Source: Anaerolineales bacterium
Lineage (GTDB): Bacteria > Chloroflexota > Anaerolineae > Anaerolineales > UBA4823
Reading direction: 5' to 3'
Length of the DNA: 64,000 bases
NCBI GenBank assembly: GCA_025057645.1
Contig: JANXBJ010000015.1
Span: forward strand, 1 to 64,000
Positions 42,094 to 51,604 of this stretch are shown here, in pieces (the first letter of the stretch is position 1; each line of letters opens with the position of its first letter). Under the pieces are notes generated by a model. The model saw nothing but the letters and a program-made list of their open reading frames with translations, was not told the origin of the DNA and made no database searches. A program made the translations under genes and the position numbers.

Positions 42094-43241
42094 AGCGCCT
42101 CCTTCGGCAGAGCTAGAATCAATCCGGCAGCAAAAAGAGGCAAGACCGCCACCCCAGGAAAGGCAGTCGCCAGACCGATCCGATCGGCGACAAAGCCGAA
42201 GAGGGGTGCGCCGAGACCACCTACACCTACCGCAAATCCAACCGTCAATCCCGAAACCAACCCCAAGTTCCCCTTCCCATAGCCTTGACCCAGCACCATC
42301 GAAATCGTGAAGGAAGCCGAGAGAGCCGCACTAGCCAAGCCCAGGACTGGGAAAGAGAAAATGTTGCTGCCCAGGAGAAAGGCTAGGATCGATAGACTAA
42401 TGAGCAAGGCCAGCCAAAACAGCACCCGCCGTCTCCCGAAGCGATCGGCGATCGGCCCGCCGATCAGCCCCCCGACAATTCCCCCGACAGACATAACTGT
42501 GAGTGCGCTGTTTGCCACAGGTGTTGGGAAGCTGCGCGTTTTGATCAGATACAGCGGCACAAAAGTCGAGAGGCAGTAATAAGTCATCGAGCGCAGCACG
42601 ATCACCGAAAGCAGGAGAGAAAGTGCCCGCCAGTTGGTTCTGCCACTCTGCTGAAGAGAATGCTGTTGGGCTGTGCGGGTAGAACGCAGACGGGATTGCT
42701 GAAAAAGATAATAGAGAGCAATCGAAGTGGCCGGCATCCCTACCCATAGTGTAGCGGGCAGTCCGCCTTGCACCACGAGGAAGGTGAGCACCAGTGGCCC
42801 CATAGAATACCCCAGCGTCCCGCCCACCGAGAAAACGCCCATCCCGGTAGCAGTCTGAGAGCCGGAACAGTAGTTTGCGTAACGATAAGCTTCGGGATGG
42901 AAGATCGCCGCACCGATTGCACTGGTCAGGACGGCCAGCAAGACCAGCCCATAAGTGGGGAGATTGCCACTCAGGCCTAAACCTACCCCAGCCAGCAAGG
43001 GGCCGAGTACCAACAGCCAGGATAGGGAATGACGATCGGAGAGAAAGCCGACTAAAGGTTGTAGAATAGAAGAAATCAGCGTGTTGGCAAGTGTGATCCC
43101 CGAAGCGCCCAAGTAACTCAGCCCTTGCTGCGCCACTAAGAAGGGGATCAGCGCAGGCACCGCCCCCTGGTTGAGATCGGTCACCATGTGAGCCAAGGTC
43201 AACATGGAAAGGCTGCGGCGATCCAATACCCGCTCTTCCAT
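42090..43241 (-). CDS. MFS transporter, fosmidomycin-resistance (FSR) like
   Basis: 383 aa with about 12 membrane segments. An N-terminal LTLAHMVTDLNQGAVPALIP motif and GAAIFHPEAYR, plus the loop 8/9 motif GPIADRFGRRR, match the FSR branch of the major facilitator superfamily (proton-linked drug or small-molecule export). The substrate is unknown. A TAAAAT box lies 15 nt upstream of the ATG. Followed by a coupled methyltransferase gene. Confidence 0.85.
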   Translation of the reverse strand: MEERVLDRRSLSMLTLAHMVTDLNQGAVPALIPFLVAQQGLSYLGASGITLANTLISSILQPLVGFLSDRHSLSWLLVLGPLLAGVGLGLSGNLPTYGLVLLAVLTSAIGAAIFHPEAYRYANYCSGSQTATGMGVFSVGGTLGYSMGPLVLTFLVVQGGLPATLWVGMPATSIALYYLFQQSRLRSTRTAQQHSLQQSGRTNWRALSLLLSVIVLRSMTYYCLSTFVPLYLIKTRSFPTPVANSALTVMSVGGIVGGLIGGPIADRFGRRRVLFWLALLISLSILAFLLGSNIFSFPVLGLASAALSASFTISMVLGQGYGKGNLGLVSGLTVGFAVGVGGLGAPLFGFVADRIGLATAFPGVAVLPLFAAGLILALPKEAL

Positions 43242-43453
43242 AAACTTGCTGTTCCAATTTTACCTAAATCAAACCAGATCGTGCGCGCATTTGAGCAAGG
43301 TACGGAAGAGAAACTGGTGTCGAGTTCGCTTGACATTTGCGCAGCAGAGCTTTGCAGCGCAATAGCGTGAGCTGGTCGGCACCAGAAGCAGGCAAAGCGA
43401 CGCTCAAGAAGCCCTATTGCCCGAATGGGTTTCCTATGGCAGAATAAGGCTAT

Positions 43454-43813
43454 ATGCTGGGACGCTGGGTTCGCTTTGTCATTGCCATCGCTTTGGGCGC
43501 AGCAGCCGGTATAGGGTACGGTTGGGTACTGGCACCTGCGCCAGCGGCCGAACATGCCGCTTCAGATTTGCGCATTGACTACCGAAGCGATGTCGTCCTC
43601 ATGGTCGCCGAAGCTTATGCGTCCGATCAAAATCTTGCGGCCGCTCTCGCTCGGCTTTCGTTCCTAAACCACCCTCAACCGGCGGAAGTTATCCAAGAAG
43701 CGATCCACTTCGGCGAGCGTTACGGATATAGTGATACAGATTTACAGAAGATGCGCTCCCTGCTCGCAGCCATCGAAACCTTAACTCCCTTGGTCGGGAC
43801 AAGCGCGCCGTGA
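43454..43813 (+). CDS. Small membrane-anchored protein of unknown function
   Basis: 119 aa. One N-terminal membrane segment (about 5-27, FVIAIALGAAAGIGYGWVLA) is followed by a helical domain: VVLMVAEAYASDQNLAAALARLSFL and AIHFGERYGYSDTDLQKMRSLLAAIE. The helical part resembles that of the next protein (LIAVAYLANRDLLRARARLALL), so the pair look like distant paralogues. A CAGAAT box ends 9 nt upstream of the ATG. The next gene overlaps by 4 nt (GTGA). Confidence 0.72.
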   Translation: MLGRWVRFVIAIALGAAAGIGYGWVLAPAPAAEHAASDLRIDYRSDVVLMVAEAYASDQNLAAALARLSFLNHPQPAEVIQEAIHFGERYGYSDTDLQKMRSLLAAIETLTPLVGTSAP

Positions 43814-44646
43814 GCGAACGCCGTGGTTCCCTATATTTGCTCACTGGCCTGATTCTAGGGCTGGGGATCGGTTTGATCTATTCTCTGCGCATTTATCCGG
43901 TGGAATACACGGATATATCGCCTGCTCTCCTGAGTCCGAGGGATAAAGATCAATACCGCGCCCTGATTGCCGTGGCCTACCTAGCCAATCGAGATTTGTT
44001 GCGCGCCCGTGCACGCCTCGCTCTGTTAAAGGACGAGGACACCTATAGCGCTCTGGCCGCTCAGGCACAGCGTTGGCTCGCCGAAGGCAAACCGGCCGAT
44101 GAAGCGCGCGCCCTTGGCTTGCTGGCGGCCGATTTGCTCCGATCTCAAGCTACCCTACTCGCTCCTACGGTGACCATGACCACAACCCCTACTCCTCTTG
44201 CCGGTGCTCCGCCCAGCCCTTCGTCCCCCAATCCAATACCACCCTCGCCTTCTCCAACCTCCTCTGTAGCGAGCACCCCCTTCGCCTCGCCCCAGCCCAA
44301 CTCAACCTTTCAAACTTCCTTCATTTTGCGCAAGCGAGAATCGGTTTGTGACCCCGCGTTGGGCAAAGGATTAATCATCGTATACGTATGGGACGCGCAG
44401 GGCAACGAACTACCCGGGGTGGAACTAATGGTTAGCTGGGAAGGGGGCGAAGATCGCTTCTTTACCGGACTGAAACCCGAACTCGGGCTTGGCTACGCCG
44501 ATTTTTCCGTTCGAGAGGGGGTCGTTTATTCGGTCCGGGTTGCCAGCGGTGGCGAGCCAGCTCTTAATTTAAGTGCGCCAACTTGCACCGCTGCCAACGG
44601 GGAAACCTTCCCCGGAGTATGGATTTTGGAGTTTATGCAGGAATAA
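43810..44646 (+). CDS. Membrane-anchored protein with helical domain, Thr/Pro linker and beta domain
   Basis: 278 aa. N-terminal membrane segment (about 8-24), a helical domain related to the preceding protein (35-120), a Pro/Thr/Ser linker (about 125-170), then a C-terminal beta-sandwich-like domain (175-278). The last has LIIVYVWDAQGNELPGVELMVSWEGGEDRFFTG, similar to carboxypeptidase-regulatory/CNA-B-type surface domains. Probably displayed outside the membrane. Start GTG 43810. Function unknown. Confidence 0.75.
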   Translation: MSERRGSLYLLTGLILGLGIGLIYSLRIYPVEYTDISPALLSPRDKDQYRALIAVAYLANRDLLRARARLALLKDEDTYSALAAQAQRWLAEGKPADEARALGLLAADLLRSQATLLAPTVTMTTTPTPLAGAPPSPSSPNPIPPSPSPTSSVASTPFASPQPNSTFQTSFILRKRESVCDPALGKGLIIVYVWDAQGNELPGVELMVSWEGGEDRFFTGLKPELGLGYADFSVREGVVYSVRVASGGEPALNLSAPTCTAANGETFPGVWILEFMQE

Positions 44647-44702
44647 TCCCGCAACCTAGGACAACCCCCTAAGATTCTGTTCCGATCTGAGGATAGCTCC
44701 TG

Positions 44703-44716
44703 CCTTACCGGTAAGG
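44703..44716. repeat. Perfect 14-bp palindrome
   Basis: CCTTACCGGTAAGG between two convergent genes. It could be a transcription-factor site or part of a weak terminator. Confidence 0.35.
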
Positions 44717-44781
44717 AGACTAACCAGAATGGCATTCGATCCCTCTTCTCGGAGGAAAAGTTCACAGCATTTCCCCAAGGG

Positions 44782-45819
44782 CTAAGCGTGTTCTTTCCCG
44801 TTTGCACCCAATCGGGTGCCAGCTTCACCGGTAAAAGCATCGTTTTGCCACCCTAAGCCGAACAGTGCACCCGGAATAAACACCATCGCTTGAGGAACGA
44901 GGAAAAGCCTGGTCTCCGCCACGACCGCACCAAGGGCATGAACGATAACCCAGACTGGCACCACCGTCCAGAAAAACACCCGCAAGGAACGAGGCCACCG
45001 ATGATAGGCAAGCATCGCTACGATCGGCACGACGTTCAACGTCGCAAGGAGCTGCCTCCAAGTGATCAGACGCCATAGGTTAAACCTCAGCAAATCGGCT
45101 CCGGGGTGATGTCCGTAGGGCACAATGAGTGCCTGCCTTCCAAAGAGGAGGCGCAAGCCTACAAAGACTGAGATGTAGGTGGCAAAAGAAGCGAAGAAAA
45201 CGAACAGCCCCTCACGCCACGCTCCCCTCTTGTTTCCTGCAAACACGGAGTGAAAGAGAACCAGAAACGGGATCAACCCGCTCGTCTCCCGGTTCAATCC
45301 TGCCAAAAAAGTAACTAGGATCACTCCCCAAAGTCGCCGAGAGAGAAGACACAAACCGGCAATTAGAAAGAAGATCAGATCGAAAAAGGTACTGAATTGC
45401 AGGTCGCTCCCATAATGGGAATAACTTATGGACCAGGCCAGCAAACCCATTCCGACCAGAGCGTGGAAAAAGGATAGCCCTAGCCTTCTGTAGTAGTAAA
45501 AGGCAAGGAACAACACCGCAGTGTCCTGGAGCACTCTAAAGGAGATAAAAGCAACAGCAACCGGGCGAGGAACACGGAGCAATGCCAACAAGCGCATGAC
45601 TTGCTCAATGAGATACGGTGCGAGCACTCGATATTGCCAAGGGTTTCCCGCACGACCCTCCAAAACAGCCCGATGCCTTCGGAGTTGTTCCCCTTGTTCA
45701 AAGTAGGCTATTCCGCGTGCCCTGACGTATTCGGATGTAGTAAATAGCCCGAGCGAGAGGCTAAGCGCAAGCAAGAAAACCACTGATAACAGGGCGTTCT
45801 TTGAGAGACTCCTCTCCAT
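44782..45819 (-). CDS. Polytopic membrane protein, GT-C-like
   Basis: 345 aa with about eight to ten hydrophobic segments. Features such as YRVLAPYLIEQVMRLL in the first loop, SYSHYGSDLQFSTFFDLIFF and AGLNRETSGLIPFLVL resemble GT-C membrane glycosyltransferases and related proteins that use polyprenyl-linked sugars. The typical DD/DE motif of loop 1 is not evident, so enzymatic activity is uncertain. Monocistronic; ATG preceded by CCTGGA. Confidence 0.65.
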   Translation of the reverse strand: MERSLSKNALLSVVFLLALSLSLGLFTTSEYVRARGIAYFEQGEQLRRHRAVLEGRAGNPWQYRVLAPYLIEQVMRLLALLRVPRPVAVAFISFRVLQDTAVLFLAFYYYRRLGLSFFHALVGMGLLAWSISYSHYGSDLQFSTFFDLIFFLIAGLCLLSRRLWGVILVTFLAGLNRETSGLIPFLVLFHSVFAGNKRGAWREGLFVFFASFATYISVFVGLRLLFGRQALIVPYGHHPGADLLRFNLWRLITWRQLLATLNVVPIVAMLAYHRWPRSLRVFFWTVVPVWVIVHALGAVVAETRLFLVPQAMVFIPGALFGLGWQNDAFTGEAGTRLGANGKEHA

Positions 45820-45926
45820 TCCAGGTTTAGTGGCTATTAAGGACGGTTTTCAGACTCCAAGTATGCGCACTTGCACGGCAACAAGGTGCGCAATAAGGGC
45901 TCGAGCAAGCAAAAAGTGCTCCGCTT

Positions 45927-46874
45927 CTATCCATTTGGGTTGTCTTGTCGCCGAAGAGAAGCGACCATCAGGCCGATCAAAATTAGCCCTCCGCCAAGCA
46001 GTTCGAGACTGCGGGGAACTTCGTCAAGAAACAAGTAGGCTAGCACTGTGGACCCGATGGGTTCTCCCAGAAGCGCAACGGAGACTAACGCCGCAGGAAC
46101 ATGACGCAGCGCCCAGTTAAAGGTTGAATGCCCCAGCAACTGAGGAATCAAGGCCAGGGCCACAAACCAGCCAAATGCGCGCACCGGGTAGGAGACCAGT
46201 GAGAGCCTGGCCATCCCTACCCAAATCAGCAGCACCAATGCAGCGATACCATATACTACAAAAATATAGCTCAACAGGGAAAGCCGAGAGCGCAAGAAAC
46301 GCCCCGCTAAAAGGTAAAGGGCAGCCATAACGCCCCCCAGCAGGGCTAGAAGGTCTCCCCAAAGGGCTTGAGCCCCAAAGAACCCTTTCCACGGGGGACA
46401 GCTCAGCCTTCCTTGAACCCAATTGCAACTCTCGCCGATTCCAACGAAGGTGCTCCCCGCCAGCGCCAGAACCATCCCGGCCAGAGTGCACCCGCGCACA
46501 TTCTCTCGCAGAAGCAATGGGGCCAACAGCGCCACCCACAGGGGAGCAGTCGAGACCAAGATGACAGAACTGGCAACAGTCGTGAACCTAAGCGAAGAAA
46601 TCCACGTTACAAAATGCAATGCAAGGAAAATTCCCGATAACGCCGCCAAGATCCAATCCTTGCGTTGAAGCGAGCTGAGCTCATGCCGAGCGCTGCCCAG
46701 CGCCACCGGGGCTAAAATCAGAGCGGCAATGCCCAAGCGATAGGCCGAAACAACCGGGGGCGAGGCGAACTGCAATGCCTGACGCGCCAGAATAGAACCA
46801 CTAGAAATGGCCAATATTCCCCATGCAAACGCTAAGAGGGGAGGAACAAAGGGGCGGGGAGGCAATTGGGCCAA
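45927..46874 (-). CDS. EamA/DMT-family transporter
   Basis: 315 aa with ten predicted membrane helices in two EamA repeats (about 10-150 and 165-305). Typical family elements: an N-terminal WGILAISSGSILAR, VSTAPLWVALLAPLLL at the end of repeat one, and VALLGEPIGSTVLAYLFLDE in repeat two. It probably exports or imports metabolites or amino acids; the substrate is unknown. The start is TTG at 46874 with AGAGAGG 5 nt upstream; the next ATG would remove most of the first helix and more. Confidence 0.87.
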   Translation of the reverse strand: MAQLPPRPFVPPLLAFAWGILAISSGSILARQALQFASPPVVSAYRLGIAALILAPVALGSARHELSSLQRKDWILAALSGIFLALHFVTWISSLRFTTVASSVILVSTAPLWVALLAPLLLRENVRGCTLAGMVLALAGSTFVGIGESCNWVQGRLSCPPWKGFFGAQALWGDLLALLGGVMAALYLLAGRFLRSRLSLLSYIFVVYGIAALVLLIWVGMARLSLVSYPVRAFGWFVALALIPQLLGHSTFNWALRHVPAALVSVALLGEPIGSTVLAYLFLDEVPRSLELLGGGLILIGLMVASLRRQDNPNG

Positions 46875-46948
46875 GAAAACCTCTCTTATCGTCTGTCGAT
46901 TAGGTCGAGGCCCATCGAAACCTCTCCTCTATCAGGCGTTACCCGTAT

Positions 46949-49900
46949 TTAGAAGCCTTCCAGACGAGAAAAGTCTGCCACCCCTTCGGCAAGGGCGACG
47001 ATACGCTGGAGTAATCCCAGGCGATTTCGGCGAATCGCTTGATCCTCGCACATTACCAGCACTTCGTCAAAGAAGCGATTAATGGGTGGAATAAGGGGTA
47101 GGAAGGCCTGTAAGAAATCCTCTGCCGAACCGGGACGACGCGGCACACTCTGTGCCCGAGCCAGAGCTTCAAAAAGGGATTGCTCTGCCTCTTCTTTCAG
47201 CAGAGCCTGTTCTACTGAAAAGCGTTGCTCGAACTCGCGAGTGATACGCACACAGCGGGCATACGCAGGCAAGATAAGATGCCAATCCTTGCGAGCAACC
47301 CACTCGCTTAACTCTTGAACGGCGCGCTCTGCAGCGGTCGGATTGTCGCCTTGCACTGCAATGACTGCGTCTACGACATCATAGCGATATCCTTGCTCGA
47401 GGAAGAGATTCCGCAAGCGCTCAAGGATAAAGGCATGACAGGTCTCTAAGCTCTGGCCTGAAGCTTCGATCGGCAACAGACGAGCGGCCTCCTGCAGAGC
47501 TTTTTGGATTGAGAAATCGAGTTTCCAGGCTAGCAGGTTCTGCACCAGCCCCAGAGCCGCCCGACGTTGAGCGAAGGGGTCCTTGTTCCCTGAAGGGGCT
47601 AAACCGGCAGAAAACAGCCCGATCAGGCTATCGAAGCGATCGGCCAAGCCAACCACCAGCCCGGGCTTGGTCTTGGGCGAGGCATCCCCGGCAAATCTCG
47701 GAAGGTAGTGCTCAAAGATAGCCTCCGCAACGGCGGGGTCTTCGCCGCTCTTCAAGGCGTAATAACGCCCCATGACTCCCTGCAGCGAGGTCATTTCGAC
47801 CACCATCTGAGTAGCTAAGTCGGCCTTGCATAGATGAGCGGCGCGCCGGGCAACCCCCATCTCAGTGGTATCCAGCGCACACATCTCTCCCACTACCTCA
47901 ACCAACTGCTCAATGCGCTGGGTCTTATCCCACATTGAACCAAGCTTGTGTTGGAAAGTGAGCGTGCGCAGGCGAGGCAAAAAGCTTTCCAGAGGCTGCT
48001 TAAGGTCCTCGCGCACAAAGTAAGCCGCATCGGCAAAGCGGGCACGAAGGACATGTTCATTGCCGGCGATAATCACTTCCGCCCCTTCGCAGCTTCCGTT
48101 GCTTGCCGGTTTGTTGGCAACGGTGATGAAGTAAGGCAGAAGAGAACCATCCTCTCTTTGGACAGGGAAATAGCGCTGATGTTTTTTCATGACCGAGGTC
48201 AGTACCTCGCGCGGCAATTCAAGATGGGCTAGGTCAAAAGCGCCGCGCAGCACCGCTGGGGCCTCCACCAAGTGGGTTACTTCCTCCAGAAGTTCTTCAT
48301 CCAAATCAGCAACCCCACCGACTTCTCGAGCAAGCTCTTGCACCCTCTGGAGGATCCAAGTTCGGCGTTCCTGAGGATCGAGCAGGATGCCTTGATCGCT
48401 TAAGAACCGGAAATACTCCTCAACGGAATGGATTTCCCTTTCGGCGGGTTGCAGGAAACGCAGCCCGCGCGTACGGGATTGCGCCGTCAAGCCACCGTAT
48501 TCGAAGGGAACCGGGGTGCTGCCAAACAACGCCATCAGCCACCGGATCGGTCGGGAAAAAGAGATATTACTCTGATTCCACCGCATGGACTTTTCAAAGC
48601 GCAGCGAGGCCACCAGCTCGGGTAAGGCTCGGGCGAGAACTTCGAGGGTCGGCCGTCCGATTTCTCGCAGCACAGCGACCACATACTGCCCTCCCTCGAT
48701 TTCCTGAATTCGCAGGTCGCGCACATCGACGCCCTTGCTGCGCGCAAAGCCCTCCGCCGCCGCTGTCGGGCTGCCGTCGGGCTTGAAAGCGCTCGCAGCG
48801 GGAGGTCCCTTAATCACCCGCTCGGAATCGTCTTGTCGCTCGGCAAGCCCGTCAACGTATACAACCAAGCGACGCGGCGTGCCCATCACTTGGATGGAAC
48901 GGTACTCTAAGCGGAGTTCCGCCAACCAGGCGGGAACTTGGGAACGCAGTTGCTCGAGGGCATCGCTCAGATCATGGGCAGGCAACTCTTCGGTGCCGAT
49001 TTCTAAGAGAAAAGGCAACGCCCCATTTTCTCCGGGAATCCCGGCTGTTGAAAGCGACAGCTCGCCCTGTTCGGCAACTGCAGTGGAGGGGGAGCTGAGT
49101 GCAGAGGCCAAGCAAACCTTGCGCTCCAGCCAAGGAAACCCCAGCGATTGCCGCTGAGCAAGGTAGGCTTCGGCAACGCGGCGGGAGAGATCGCGCATGC
49201 GCCCGAAGAAGGTTTGCCGCTCGGTAACCCCAATGGCGCCGCGCGCATCCAACACATTGAAGGTGTGAGAGCATTTCAAGACATAATCATGCGCCGGCAA
49301 GACCAATCCCTGCTCCAGACAAGCGTTGGCTTCGGCTTCGAAAAGGTCATACATCTGGCGCAGGCGTTCGACATCGGCGACTTCAAAGTAATATTTGCTG
49401 TGCTCCTGCTCGGCCTGCAAATTAACATCCCCATCGGTGAAGACCTGATTCCATTGGATTTCTCGAAACCCGTTCACCCGTTGCAAAGCAATGGCGATGC
49501 GTTCGAGCCCATAGGTGATCTCGACCGAGACCGGGTCTAACACCTGCCCGCCGGACTGCTGGAAATAGGTAAACTGGGTGATCTCTTGACCATCCAACCA
49601 GACTTCCCAGCCCAATCCCCAGGCGCCTAGGGCAGGGGACTCCCAGTTATCCTCAACAAAGCGGATATCATGTTGACGAGGATCGATCCCCAAAGCCTCT
49701 AGCGAACGCAGGTAAATCTCCTGTGGGTTGCCGGGGTCCGGCTTTAGGATCACTTGAAACTGATAATGCATTTGCAAGCGATTCGGGTTTTCCCCATACC
49801 GACCGTCATCGGGGCGGACCGAGGGTTCTACATAAGCGACATTCCAAGGTTCGGGTCCTAAGACGCGCAACGCTGTAGCAGGGTTCATCGTCCCGGCGCC

Positions 49901-49999
49901 GACTTGGGTATAGTATGGCTGCCAGATCAGGCAACCCTCGTTAGCCCAGAAGTCTTGCAAGGTCATGATAATCGCTTGAAAGAAATGTTCTTTCTTCAT
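46949..49999 (-). CDS. glyQS: Glycine--tRNA ligase, fused alpha and beta subunits
   Basis: 1016-aa single chain. The alpha subunit (about 1-295; [26 protein letters not shown], class II catalytic core) is joined by a linker of about 40 residues to the beta subunit (about 335-1016). The latter begins [12 protein letters not shown] and ends with a DALR/HD-type tRNA-binding region. Many bacteria encode separate glyQ and glyS; a fusion is known in some lineages (for example Chlamydia). Catalytic motifs appear intact. The gene is preceded by a 257-nt leader with strong predicted structure but without a T-box consensus. Confidence 0.96.
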   Translation of the reverse strand: MKKEHFFQAIIMTLQDFWANEGCLIWQPYYTQVGAGTMNPATALRVLGPEPWNVAYVEPSVRPDDGRYGENPNRLQMHYQFQVILKPDPGNPQEIYLRSLEALGIDPRQHDIRFVEDNWESPALGAWGLGWEVWLDGQEITQFTYFQQSGGQVLDPVSVEITYGLERIAIALQRVNGFREIQWNQVFTDGDVNLQAEQEHSKYYFEVADVERLRQMYDLFEAEANACLEQGLVLPAHDYVLKCSHTFNVLDARGAIGVTERQTFFGRMRDLSRRVAEAYLAQRQSLGFPWLERKVCLASALSSPSTAVAEQGELSLSTAGIPGENGALPFLLEIGTEELPAHDLSDALEQLRSQVPAWLAELRLEYRSIQVMGTPRRLVVYVDGLAERQDDSERVIKGPPAASAFKPDGSPTAAAEGFARSKGVDVRDLRIQEIEGGQYVVAVLREIGRPTLEVLARALPELVASLRFEKSMRWNQSNISFSRPIRWLMALFGSTPVPFEYGGLTAQSRTRGLRFLQPAEREIHSVEEYFRFLSDQGILLDPQERRTWILQRVQELAREVGGVADLDEELLEEVTHLVEAPAVLRGAFDLAHLELPREVLTSVMKKHQRYFPVQREDGSLLPYFITVANKPASNGSCEGAEVIIAGNEHVLRARFADAAYFVREDLKQPLESFLPRLRTLTFQHKLGSMWDKTQRIEQLVEVVGEMCALDTTEMGVARRAAHLCKADLATQMVVEMTSLQGVMGRYYALKSGEDPAVAEAIFEHYLPRFAGDASPKTKPGLVVGLADRFDSLIGLFSAGLAPSGNKDPFAQRRAALGLVQNLLAWKLDFSIQKALQEAARLLPIEASGQSLETCHAFILERLRNLFLEQGYRYDVVDAVIAVQGDNPTAAERAVQELSEWVARKDWHLILPAYARCVRITREFEQRFSVEQALLKEEAEQSLFEALARAQSVPRRPGSAEDFLQAFLPLIPPINRFFDEVLVMCEDQAIRRNRLGLLQRIVALAEGVADFSRLEGF

Positions 50000-50256
50000 A
50001 GGCCTAAGCTTTTAATCTCCTAGACTTTCGAGATAGCCTTTTTTGCTCTTGTAGGTCTGAAGTGGTGACAGAGAGCCGGAGCCGAGGGCCGGAGATCGGC
50101 AGGGTTTCATCTCGGCGGCTTTGCGCAGCGAACGGCGTGCTTCGGTCGATCCACTGCCTTTGATAGCAGCAACCCCTGCGTTCAAAGGATGCCGATAAGG
50201 CTCTCTGCCGAAAGTGCGACGCAAGGGGAGATCTCGAGACACTAGAGACTTCACTC
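50000..50256 (-). ncRNA. Structured untranslated leader or small RNA upstream of glyQS
   Basis: 257 nt without a gene. On the minus strand an outer 9-bp perfect stem (CAGAGAGCC / GGCTCTCTG, plus-strand 50199-50207 with 50069-50077) encloses a perfect 7-bp stem (CCTTTGA / TCAAAGG, 50182-50188 with 50157-50163) and a smaller GAGAT/ATCTC hairpin (50109-50113 with 50092-50096). This is a multibranched arrangement. It does not contain the T-box consensus and matches no riboswitch I recognise. It could regulate glyQS or be an independent small RNA. Confidence 0.45.
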
Positions 50257-51420
50257 CTAAGCTCGGTAGACGACTTTTCCTCCCACAATAGTCATCCCGA
50301 GATTGCCTTGGGGATCCAACAGAGTCAGGTCGGCATCAGCGCCAACCTCCAGCCTGCCCTTATTCGCCAGCCCGAGTACCCGCGCCGGAGTGCTAGTAAG
50401 GCAGGGCAAAACGGACTCGAGAGATGCATGGCAATATTCCATCATGTTGCGCAGGGCATCAACGGGCTTCAGGATACTTCCCGCCAAGGTCCCGTCTTTG
50501 AGGCGCGCGCTGCGCTCATCGACAAAGACTTCTTGGCCTCCGCCCAAGGGATACCGACCCGGCGGCATCCCAAGGGCACTCATAGCATCCGTGACCAAGA
50601 CAACCTGATCGGGCGTGCGGGTTTGGTAAGCTAGCTTGAGCATTGCAGGATGCACGTGCACCCCGTCTGCGATCAAGCTGACGGTGATTTCAGGATGGGT
50701 CAGAATGGCGCCGACCAAGCCGGGGGCACGATATTCCAAGGGCGTCATCCCGTTATAAAGATGAGTAACATAACTAAAGCCCTGCTCAAAAGCAGCCAAG
50801 GCCTCTTCGAAAGTTGCATGGGAATGGCCAATCGCAAGGGTAATACCGCGCCTATGCAGGCTTTGAGCAAGCTCGAAGGCGCCGGGCAGTTCCGGAGCTA
50901 ATGTGACTAAACGCACGCCGTTGGCTGAGTCCCAATCTGCGACAAGATCGGGATTCGGCTGTAAGAGAAATTTGGGATTATGAGCGCCTTTCTTCTTTGG
51001 GTTCAGAAAAGGCCCTTCGAAATGTAATCCTAGGGGAATAGCCCCCTGCCAACCCGGCGGTGGGCCAGCTTTCCAAACTTTCATAGCTTGTCGAAAAGCC
51101 TCGAGAGGCGAAGTGACAAGGGTGGGCAAAAACGCAGTCAAGCCAAATTCAGGTAAGCGAGCAGCAATTTCCCACATTCGCTGGGGCTCTTCGGCAAAGT
51201 CGACTCCGAATGCTCCATTGATCTGCAATTCAATCCAGCCCGGAGAGGCAACCCAGCCCGGCAGAGTGAGGACCTCCCCCTCCAAGGGAGGCAACGCCTC
51301 GCAAGGTGAAACGATCTTTTGGATGCGGCCCTCCGCAATGGCGATCCAAGCATCCTTAGCCCATCCGCGAGGGGTGAGAGCATCTACATGAAGAAGGTGG
51401 AGAAGGGGATTGTTACTCAT
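50257..51420 (-). CDS. nagA: N-acetylglucosamine-6-phosphate deacetylase
   Basis: 387-aa amidohydrolase that deacetylates GlcNAc-6-P to glucosamine-6-P in amino-sugar catabolism or wall recycling. Motifs: GWIELQINGAFGVDF (metal region), LHFEGPFLNPKKKGAH with the metal-binding Glu, AIGHSHATFEEAL and THLYNGMTPLEYRAPG with metal His residues, LIADGVHVHP, and VTDAMSALG with the catalytic Asp. AAGGAAAC precedes the ATG. No nagB or nagE is nearby. Confidence 0.95.
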   Translation of the reverse strand: MSNNPLLHLLHVDALTPRGWAKDAWIAIAEGRIQKIVSPCEALPPLEGEVLTLPGWVASPGWIELQINGAFGVDFAEEPQRMWEIAARLPEFGLTAFLPTLVTSPLEAFRQAMKVWKAGPPPGWQGAIPLGLHFEGPFLNPKKKGAHNPKFLLQPNPDLVADWDSANGVRLVTLAPELPGAFELAQSLHRRGITLAIGHSHATFEEALAAFEQGFSYVTHLYNGMTPLEYRAPGLVGAILTHPEITVSLIADGVHVHPAMLKLAYQTRTPDQVVLVTDAMSALGMPPGRYPLGGGQEVFVDERSARLKDGTLAGSILKPVDALRNMMEYCHASLESVLPCLTSTPARVLGLANKGRLEVGADADLTLLDPQGNLGMTIVGGKVVYRA

Positions 51421-51507
51421 GTTTCCTTACTTGGTGAGCGTGGTAACCAATTATAGCTCCATTTAGAGATCTCAGTATCCCCAGAGCAAGTGCTATAACA
51501 GGCTAAA

Positions 51508-51536
51508 TTGACAGCAAAGGAGTTCTGTGCTATGAT
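51508..51536 (+). promoter_or_regulatory. Promoter of the M24 peptidase operon
   Basis: Near-consensus TTGACA (51508-51513), 17-nt spacer, TATGAT (51531-51536). It gives a leader of about 60 nt before the ATG at 51605. Confidence 0.85.
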
Positions 51537-51604
51537 CCATTGTGTAATCGTTTACAGATGTCCATGACGTTTCGGCTTCTTTTCCCTACTAGGAGAGTAT
51601 CCCC

